NCBI RefSeq assembly: GCF_040750475.1
Contig: NZ_JABJVY010000026.1
Span: 1-64,000, forward strand
Reading direction: 5' to 3'
Length of the DNA: 64,000 bases
Source of the DNA: Amorphus sp040750475
GTDB taxonomy: Bacteria; Pseudomonadota; Alphaproteobacteria; Rhizobiales; Amorphaceae
Shown here: positions 58,254 to 64,000 of the stretch, piece after piece
Numbering within the stretch: position 1 is the stretch's first letter
Layout of the letters: every line of letters begins with the position of its first letter
Notes under the pieces: generated by a model
Seen by the model: only the letters and a program-made list of their open reading frames with translations
What the model was told of the DNA's origin: nothing
Databases searched by the model: none
Position numbers and translations under genes: made by a program

Positions 58254-59903
58254 TTACTTCGCGGTTCGCGGCTCGCTGAGCAAGCCTTTGACCAGCGCGA
58301 CGGAGGCCAACAGGAGCACCAGGGCGAACGGCAACCCGGTGGAGACGGCCGCCGCCTGCAACGCGGTGAGTCCGCCACCCAGAAGCAGCACGATCGCCAC
58401 CACGCCCTCGAACGTCGCCCAGAACACGCGCTGGGGCACCGGCGCGTCCACCTTGCCGCCGGCGGTGATAGTGTCGATCACCAGCGAGCCGGAATCGGAG
58501 GAGGTCACGAAGAACACGATCACCAGCACGATCGCGATGAAGGAGGTGATCACGGCCAGCGGCAGCTCGTCGAGCATGACGAACAGCTTCAGCTCCAGAT
58601 CGGCATCGGCGATAGCCTGATGACCCTCGTTCAGCATGGTGATGGCGGTGCCGCCGAAAGCGGTCATCCACAGAACCGACACCAGCGAGGGGATCAGAAG
58701 TACGCAGAAGATGAACTCGCGCACCGTCCGGCCGCGGCTGACGCGGGCGATGAACATGCCCACGAACGGCGACCAGGAGATCCACCAGGCCCAGTAGAAC
58801 GAAGTCCAGCCTTGGCTGAAGTTGGTATCCGCCCGGCCGAACGGGTTGGAAAGCGCGGGCAGATATTCCAGGTAGGCGACCAGGTTGCCGAAGAAGCCGG
58901 TGGCGATCACCAGCGTCGGACCGACCAGGATCACGAAGCCCAGAAGCAGGGCCGCGAGCACCATGTTGATTTCCGACAGGCGCTTCACGCCGGCATCGAG
59001 GCCCGCCACCACCGACAATAGCGCAACGCCCGTGATCGCGCAGATCAGGATCACCATGGAGATGTCGTTCTGCGGAATGCCGAACAGGAAGTCCAAGCCG
59101 GCGTTGGCCTGCTGGGCGCCGATCCCGAGCGAGGTCGCAAGCCCGAACAGCGTCGCAAACACTGCTAGCGTGTCGATGATGTGCCCGGTCCAGCCCCAAA
59201 CCCGCTCGCCGAAGATCGGGTAGAACATCGACCGCACGGAGAGCGGCAGGCCCTTGTTGAAGGCGAAAATCGCCAGCGACAGGCCGACGACGGCGTAGAT
59301 CGCCCAGGGGTGGAGACCCCAGTGGAAGATGGTCGCCGCCATGCCGAGCCGGCGCGCCTCCATCTCCATGCCCGCAGCGCCGGCAAGCGGCGCCCAACTG
59401 TCCGGCGAGCCCGCATCGGCCGCGAGCGAGGAGGTGTAGTGCGTGATCGGTTCCGACACGCCGAAGAACATCAGGCCGATGCCCATGCCGGCGGCAAACA
59501 GCATCGCGAACCAGCCGGAATAGGAATAGTCCGGGGTCGCCTCCGTTCCGCCGATCCGCACCTTGCCCAGAGGCGAAATCATCAGCACCAGCGCCAGGAT
59601 CACGAACACGTCGCCGGCAAACAGGAACAGGACGTCGAAGGTCGAGGTCAGCGTCGGCTGCAGCCAGCCGAACATCGTGCTCGCCTGCTCCGGCGCCGAC
59701 ACGGCGAAGATGACGAAGGCGATGATCGTCAAACCCGAAATCATGAAGACCGGGTTGTGAATGTCGAAATAGACCGGGCCGATCTGCGGTTGGATGTTGT
59801 CCTGACCGACCGTGTAGTCGGTGTCGATCAGATCGGCCTCGCCGTCGGGCGTGACGATGGCGGCTTCGTCATTCGCCTCATCTGAGTCCAATTGGTCGTT
59901 CAC
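58254..59903 (-). CDS. BCCT family transporter (glycine betaine/choline/carnitine type)
   Basis: The 549-residue inner-membrane carrier has 12 predicted helices after a 60-residue acidic N-terminus. The family signature is GMGIGLMFFGVSEPITHY (about 140-157), and TSFYWAWWISWSPFVGMFIARVSRGRTVREF (about 365-395) covers the aromatic substrate box. GMGIG in the first motif favours a sodium-coupled betaine-type carrier over the proton-coupled choline type, which has GxGxD, based on family knowledge. The role would be uptake of compatible solute. There is no partner gene; a divergent region of about 280 bases with tandem repeats lies beyond its start. Confidence 0.93.
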   Translation of the reverse strand: MNDQLDSDEANDEAAIVTPDGEADLIDTDYTVGQDNIQPQIGPVYFDIHNPVFMISGLTIIAFVIFAVSAPEQASTMFGWLQPTLTSTFDVLFLFAGDVFVILALVLMISPLGKVRIGGTEATPDYSYSGWFAMLFAAGMGIGLMFFGVSEPITHYTSSLAADAGSPDSWAPLAGAAGMEMEARRLGMAATIFHWGLHPWAIYAVVGLSLAIFAFNKGLPLSVRSMFYPIFGERVWGWTGHIIDTLAVFATLFGLATSLGIGAQQANAGLDFLFGIPQNDISMVILICAITGVALLSVVAGLDAGVKRLSEINMVLAALLLGFVILVGPTLVIATGFFGNLVAYLEYLPALSNPFGRADTNFSQGWTSFYWAWWISWSPFVGMFIARVSRGRTVREFIFCVLLIPSLVSVLWMTAFGGTAITMLNEGHQAIADADLELKLFVMLDELPLAVITSFIAIVLVIVFFVTSSDSGSLVIDTITAGGKVDAPVPQRVFWATFEGVVAIVLLLGGGLTALQAAAVSTGLPFALVLLLASVALVKGLLSEPRTAK

Positions 59904-60022
59904 GGCACTGTCCTCGCGTGATTGTTCTTTTGGGCAGATGGTCGCGGCGCCGGCAGGCGCTTGAGTGTCCGGCTTGCGAGAAGCCCGGACGGACGCCCGG
60001 TTTCAGAGTCCCCGGCGTCGTT

Positions 60023-60179
60023 TTGCTTCAAAAATCCAAGCGGGACGCTGGTCCGCTTGTCCTGAAGTTTGGTTGTTCCTTCGCAAATCAGGGCGGAAAA
60101 CCGGCTCCCACTTTTCCTGGATTTCGTTTTTCCTTCGCAAATCCGGACGGAAAACCGGCTCCCACTTTTCCTGGATTTG
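60023..60179 (+). repeat. Tandem repeat, period about 54, two exact-like copies plus one degenerate
   Basis: Units at 60076-60129 and 60130-60179 are almost identical (TTCCTTCGCAAATC, then GGACGGAAAACCGGCTCCCA, then CTTTTCCTGGATTT). A third, degenerate unit begins near 60023. The unit resembles the REP-like palindromes elsewhere in the window (35704, 37181, 42391). The array lies between the starts and ends of the BCCT and universal stress genes, both minus strand, so it follows the stress-protein gene. Confidence 0.8.
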
Positions 60180-60185
60180 CTATTG

Positions 60186-60599
60186 CTATCGTATCACCAT
60201 CACGGACATCGTCGCGTGGGAGGCCACCGCGCCGCCGTGGGAGGCGAACAGGTGCTCCGGCAGTCCGGGGACATGGGACGCGATAACGATCAGGTCCGCC
60301 TCCGCTTCCCGCGCCGCCTGCAGCAGCGTCTTGTCCAGGTCGACCGCCGGATCGTGGGCGGCGTAGGCCACCGCCTCGGCGGTGACCTCGTTGGTCTCCG
60401 CAAGATCGGCCGCCACCGCCTGCAGCTTCTGCGCATATTCGGAGGGATTGTGCGCAATCGCGGTCGGCGTTTCCGCGGTCACGCCCACCAGGCAGATCGT
60501 GCTGCCGTAGAGACGGGCAAGATCCACCCCCACATGCAGCGCCTTTTCCAGCCGTTCGACGTGCTCGAGATCGATCGGCAGCATGATCTTCTTAAACAT
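60186..60599 (-). CDS. Universal stress protein (UspA family)
   Basis: The 137-residue cytoplasmic protein has the Usp fold: MFKKIMLPIDLEHVERLEKAL (first strand and helix), ICLVGVTAETPT, and a C-terminal LLQAAREAEADLIVIASHVPGL. The ATP-binding loop normally reads G-x2-G-x9-G-S/T; here the region is SHVPGLPEHLFASHGGAVASHA, which is a loose fit, so nucleotide binding is not certain. The ATG at 60599 gives the family start; the frame extends to 60740 without family sequence. Confidence 0.85.
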   Translation of the reverse strand: MFKKIMLPIDLEHVERLEKALHVGVDLARLYGSTICLVGVTAETPTAIAHNPSEYAQKLQAVAADLAETNEVTAEAVAYAAHDPAVDLDKTLLQAAREAEADLIVIASHVPGLPEHLFASHGGAVASHATMSVMVIR

Positions 60600-61090
60600 G
60601 TGTCGTCCCGTTTTTGGCCTCACGTCCGCCACAGCGCCCCAACACCGCCGGCGGCCGCCCCCAAAGCCGACCGCCACCGCAGGGCCGTCGCAATAAGCAC
60701 GACAAACGCAAGCAGCAGTCGGAGCGTCGCCCCGACGCATTGTCGCCTCAAACTGTCAGCGCGGGCTGTGAAAGTCAAACATCGCCCCGGCAAGATCAGA
60801 CAATCGATCCCATGCCCCCACGTGTAGAACAACGCATCCCACCAGCCTTTGAATAGAAATCATTCATCTCCCGATCAGCTTTCACTTTATCGAAAACTCA
60901 ACCTGAAACCGAATTCAGAAGCACTCGCAAATCTAGAACAAAAAGAGGACAGGTGGCTGAAATCCGGTGGAAAGCCTGAAATGTCGGAACGATCGTAGAT
61001 ATCAACGGTTCACAAACATCGAGACGGGCGCCCGGTCGAGCAGGGTGCAGGACCCCATCCGCCGGACCGGCCCACCGAGGTGGCAAGCCG
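60600..61090. other. Gene-free interval upstream of the antiporter and stress-protein genes
   Basis: About 490 bases between divergent genes. Composition drops in GC near 60840-60950 (for example TTTCACTTTATCG and AAATCTAGAACAAAAAGAGG), which suits promoters in both directions. No RNA gene, strong hairpin or coding signal was seen. Confidence 0.45.
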
Positions 61091-62320
61091 ATGGACTTCA
61101 ATGCAGCGCTCGCGGTCTCCGCGGGCACGGTGTTCGTTCTGGGCATCGTCGCCGGCTATGTGAAAAGCCGGCTGTGGGTGTCGGAAACCACGATTTGTCT
61201 CGCCCTGGGCATCCTGATCGGACCGTCGGCCTGGCGGTTGATCGATCTCGCCGACCTTCCGGTCGATCGCTTCACCCTGCTCAAGGAGGTGGCGCGCGTT
61301 ACGCTGGCCATCGCGGTCATGGGCGCCGCCCTGCGGCTTCCGACCCGCTACGAACTCAACCGGCTGCGCGACCTGGTCGTTGCGCTGGCGATCGGCCTGC
61401 CGCTGATGTGGATCACGAGCGCCCTCCTCGCCTATCTCATCCTTGGAGCACCTCTTCTGACAGCGCTCCTGATCGGCGCCGCCCTCGCTCCCACCGATCC
61501 GGTGGTCGCCGGGTCGATCACCGGCGGCCAACTCGCCGAAGCCCGGTTGCCGGATCGGCTGCGCCACCTGCTCACGGCGGAAAGCGGCGCCAACGACGGC
61601 TTGGCGCTTCTGTTCGTGATGCTTGCGATCCTGCTTCTCACCAAAGCACCGCCGGAAGCGCTTTCGGAGTGGATCGTTCGCGTCTTTCTCTGGGAGATCT
61701 GCGGTGCCATTGCGATCGGCCTGGCCGCGGGCTGGCTGGCCGGGAGGCTTCTTTCCTGGGCCTATAAGCAACCCTTCACCGAAAACCCGTCCACCATCAC
61801 CGTCGGCCTCGCCCTTTCGCTAACCGTGCTGGCCGGTGTCCGATTGATCGGAAGCGACGGCATTCTGGCGGTGTTCGCCGCCGGCTTGATGCTCAATCGC
61901 GTCGTCACCGAGCGCCAGACCCGGCATGAGCACATGCAGGAGGCCATCAGCCGCTTTTTCGATCTGCCGGTCTTCATCCTGATCGGTCTGATGCTGCCAT
62001 GGAGCGCCTGGGGAAACCTGGGTTGGCCTGGCGTCGTCTTTGCGGCCGCCATTCTCCTGCTCAGGCGACTGCCCTGGTGGCTCGCGCTCTGTCCCCTCAC
62101 GCGCGAGATGAAGACCGTTCGTGATGCGGCCTTTCTCGGCTGGTTCGGGCCGATCGGAGTGGCGACGACCTATTACGCGGTTCTGTCCCAAGAGGAGGCC
62201 GGGATCGATCTGTGGCCGATCCTGAGCCTGGTGGTGTTCGCCTCCGTCGTCGTTCACGGCCTTTCGGCGACACCCCTCACCCAGGCAATGCGGCCTGAGA
62301 CCGAAAACCGGTCAGCGTGA
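61091..62320 (+). CDS. Cation:proton antiporter (CPA1/NhaP-like)
   Basis: The 409-residue inner-membrane antiporter has about 12 helices. Conserved ion-site residues are visible: LAPTDPVVAGSITGG (about 134-148), followed by LLTAESGANDGLALLFVML (about 160-178), in which ESG-NDG is the CPA1 signature. Likely function is Na+ or K+ exchange for H+ in pH and salt homeostasis; cation choice is open. The ATG at 61091 lies in the context GGTGGCAAGCCG. With a BCCT carrier and a universal stress gene upstream, the neighbourhood has an osmotic-stress flavour, which is inference. Confidence 0.9.
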   Translation: MDFNAALAVSAGTVFVLGIVAGYVKSRLWVSETTICLALGILIGPSAWRLIDLADLPVDRFTLLKEVARVTLAIAVMGAALRLPTRYELNRLRDLVVALAIGLPLMWITSALLAYLILGAPLLTALLIGAALAPTDPVVAGSITGGQLAEARLPDRLRHLLTAESGANDGLALLFVMLAILLLTKAPPEALSEWIVRVFLWEICGAIAIGLAAGWLAGRLLSWAYKQPFTENPSTITVGLALSLTVLAGVRLIGSDGILAVFAAGLMLNRVVTERQTRHEHMQEAISRFFDLPVFILIGLMLPWSAWGNLGWPGVVFAAAILLLRRLPWWLALCPLTREMKTVRDAAFLGWFGPIGVATTYYAVLSQEEAGIDLWPILSLVVFASVVVHGLSATPLTQAMRPETENRSA

Positions 62321-62516
62321 CCCCGGCGGGTCAAATTCTTGTGACAGCGCAGGCAGGTGTTACCTTTCCGCCAGCCCTCGGTCGGATTCGTCACCTTCCG
62401 CTAACCCTCCTCCCGCCCGTTGCTTGAACCCGGCACCGCGTTCGTGGAAAAAAGCAGGCGGCGGAGACGTAGGCGACAGCGAGCGAATGGCCGGTCAAAG
62501 CGACGAACGAAGACGA

Positions 62517-64000
62517 ATGAACGCGATCCGGCTACCGACCTTGGCTTTCGCCTGGGCGGCGGGGTTTGCCGCTGCGCTCGCGCCTGCGCCGGCGGCGGCA
62601 TTCGAGCTGTTCGGCATTAAATTGTTCGGGAGCGGGTCCGACGACGCGGAGACGACCGACGTCATCGGCGAGCCCCAACCTTATGATGTGACGTTCGACG
62701 TTCCGGGCGACACGGATGTGGAGAGCAGCCTGAAAGGCGCCTCCAGCCTTTGGCGCGACCGCAAGAGACCGGCGTCCGGCGCGGCCGGTCTTCTGGCCAA
62801 AGCCCGCGGCGACTACCGCAACCTGGTCTATGCGCTTTATGCCAACGCCCGCTACGGCGGCACCGTCTCCATCACAATCGACGGCCAGCAGGCGGCCGAC
62901 CTGCCCTTCGACGCCACGTTTCCCGACACAGCCGATGTCCGCATCAGCGTCGATCCGGGGCCGCTGTTCCTGTTCGACAAGGCCACGATCCGCAACCAGG
63001 CGCCTTATCCCACAAACCGGCGCGACGTGGTGCCGACGCCGGAGAGCGGCGGCTTTCAGACCGGGCAGCCGGCTCGCTCGACGGTCATCCTGCAGGCGGA
63101 AGCCCGCGCCGTCGAGGCATGGCGCCAGCAAGGCTACGCCAAGGCGAAAGCCGGCCCGCGCCATGTCAGTGCCGTACACCCTTCCGACACCGTCAATGCC
63201 GAACTTGAGATGGAGCCCGGACGCAAAGCCTATTTCGGCCCGACCAGCGTGAGCGGCACCAAACGGATGGATCCCGACTTCGTCGCCTATATGGCCGGCT
63301 TCAAGCAGGGCGAGGAATTCGACCCGGACGCCGTTCAGCGAGCCAGCGACCGGCTCGCCAAGCTGGACGTGTTTTCGTCGCTGCGGGTGGAGGAGAACGA
63401 AACGATCGAGCCCGACGGCAGCCTGCCGATGCATGTGATCGTGCGCGAACGCAAGCTGCACCGGATTGGCGTCGGCGGTTCATTCTCCAGTATCGACGGG
63501 CTCGGACTGGAGGCCTACTGGCTGCACCGCAACTTGTTCGGTCGCGCCGAACAGCTCCGGATCGACGGCAAGGTCGCGAACTTCGACAACAAGGTGGATC
63601 CGGAAGATTTCACCTATCGCGCCGGGGCCACGTTCACCAAGCCCGGCGTCGGCACGCCGGATTCCAACTTCGTGGCCTCCATCTATGGCGAACGCGAGGT
63701 GCTCGACACCTATACCAAGACGGGTGTGAGCGGCCAGGCCGGCATCAACCACCAATTCTCCAAGGAGTTGTCGGCGCGCGGCTTCCTGACCGGCCAGGTC
63801 GCGGAGTTCGAGGACGACGTCTACGGCACCCGCGATTTCACCACCGGTGGCTTCCTCGGCGCCTTCACCTATGACAGCCGCAACGACCCGACCAACGCCA
63901 CCCGCGGCCACTATGTCGACGTCACCGCGCTGCCCTTCTACGAGTTCAACTACGCCAACGCCGCCTCGCGCTTTACCGCAGAGGCGCGCACTTACTACGC
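62517..64000 (+). CDS. tamA: TamA/Omp85 family outer-membrane assembly protein (3' end outside window)
   Basis: The frame is open from ATG 62517 to the window edge (494 codons). A signal peptide ends APAAA-FE near residue 27. Three POTRA-like units follow: about 59-150 (YDVTFDVPGDTDVESSLKGAS), 150-235 (VRISVDPGPLFLFDKATI) and 235-310 (RKAYFGPTSVSGTKRMDPDFVAYMAGFKQGEEFD). The beta-barrel begins around residue 320 (KLHRIGVGGSFSSIDGLGLEAYWLHRNLFGRAEQLRI). TamA with TamB assembles some outer-membrane proteins and supports lipid transport. The next gene is expected to be tamB. It starts 196 bases after the antiporter gene. Confidence 0.92.
   Translation, partial: MNAIRLPTLAFAWAAGFAAALAPAPAAAFELFGIKLFGSGSDDAETTDVIGEPQPYDVTFDVPGDTDVESSLKGASSLWRDRKRPASGAAGLLAKARGDYRNLVYALYANARYGGTVSITIDGQQAADLPFDATFPDTADVRISVDPGPLFLFDKATIRNQAPYPTNRRDVVPTPESGGFQTGQPARSTVILQAEARAVEAWRQQGYAKAKAGPRHVSAVHPSDTVNAELEMEPGRKAYFGPTSVSGTKRMDPDFVAYMAGFKQGEEFDPDAVQRASDRLAKLDVFSSLRVEENETIEPDGSLPMHVIVRERKLHRIGVGGSFSSIDGLGLEAYWLHRNLFGRAEQLRIDGKVANFDNKVDPEDFTYRAGATFTKPGVGTPDSNFVASIYGEREVLDTYTKTGVSGQAGINHQFSKELSARGFLTGQVAEFEDDVYGTRDFTTGGFLGAFTYDSRNDPTNATRGHYVDVTALPFYEFNYANAASRFTAEARTYY

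Noticed and set aside
60898..61146. Small minus-strand frame upstream of the antiporter
   Set aside because: It overlaps the antiporter start, lacks a ribosome site and has no recognisable sequence.

Overview
The window reads as chromosomal backbone of a GC-rich alphaproteobacterium, most likely of the order Hyphomicrobiales (Rhizobiales). The evidence is a CtrA-type cell-cycle set (cpdR, ccrM, chpT, ctrA), an acpXL-to-lpxXL locus for very-long-chain acylation of lipid A, an F0 ATP synthase operon with separate b and b' subunits, the envelope protein EipA (DUF1134), the gene order mutY / DUF721 / dsbA / smc, and REP-like intergenic palindromes of the kind common in this order. Genus cannot be decided from the sequence alone. 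No rRNA, CRISPR array, phage or transposase was seen; one tRNA and one probable sRNA were.

Layout. 1-9.5 kb: M20 amidohydrolase, VOC protein, BenE transporter with a TetR regulator, rpe, a BioC-like methyltransferase, and comF-grxC-nitrilase-DUF1178 with overlapping stops and starts. 9.6-16.8 kb: hisN/suhB-like phosphatase with a divergent suhB-type sRNA, N-formylglutamate amidohydrolase family protein, cpdR, tRNA-Val, AI-2E family exporter, and a Tat-exported solute-binding ABC uptake operon behind overlapping palindromes. 17.5-21.1 kb: rpmI-rplT, two minus-strand genes, and pheS without pheT. 21.4-27.6 kb: the lipid A long-chain acyl locus (acpXL, fabZ, a cysteine-less ketosynthase homologue, fabF, SDR, zinc dehydrogenase, lpxXL). 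27.6-30.9 kb: an EEP-family protein and a PilZ/Alg44-like plus outer-membrane polysaccharide export pair. 31-43 kb: DUF1345, purD, a fluoroacetate-dehalogenase-like hydrolase, secreted proteins of unknown function, amn, ccrM, mutY, DUF721, dsbA-like. 43-49.5 kb: smc and the F0 genes. 49.6-55.6 kb: HD-GYP protein, a membrane-anchored coiled-coil protein, eipA, chpT, ctrA, fliJ. 55.7-64 kb: LysR/SDR divergent pair, DUF3237, BCCT transporter, universal stress protein, CPA1 antiporter and a tamA gene cut by the window end.

How it works together. CpdR, ChpT, CtrA and CcrM belong to one regulatory circuit (phosphorelay, regulated proteolysis and GANTC methylation), and all four lie within about 43 kb; the ccrM promoter carries a near-consensus CtrA box. 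Envelope biogenesis is the second theme: lipid A acylation, TamA, EipA, DsbA and the PilZ-controlled polysaccharide export pair.

The main non-genic structure is a dispersed family of nested-hairpin repeats. At least six copies plus variants are present, and several begin or end exactly at stop codons. A second palindrome family shares a core related to TCAGGACTCATAAATCCGGA; it forms a 270-bp inverted-repeat element and a three-hairpin array in a divergent promoter region. I found no clearly new multi-gene system. The items I would look at first are the repeat family at stop codons, the dehalogenase with its full catalytic set, the KS-like protein lacking its nucleophile, the suhB-type sRNA, and the isolated PilZ/export pair.
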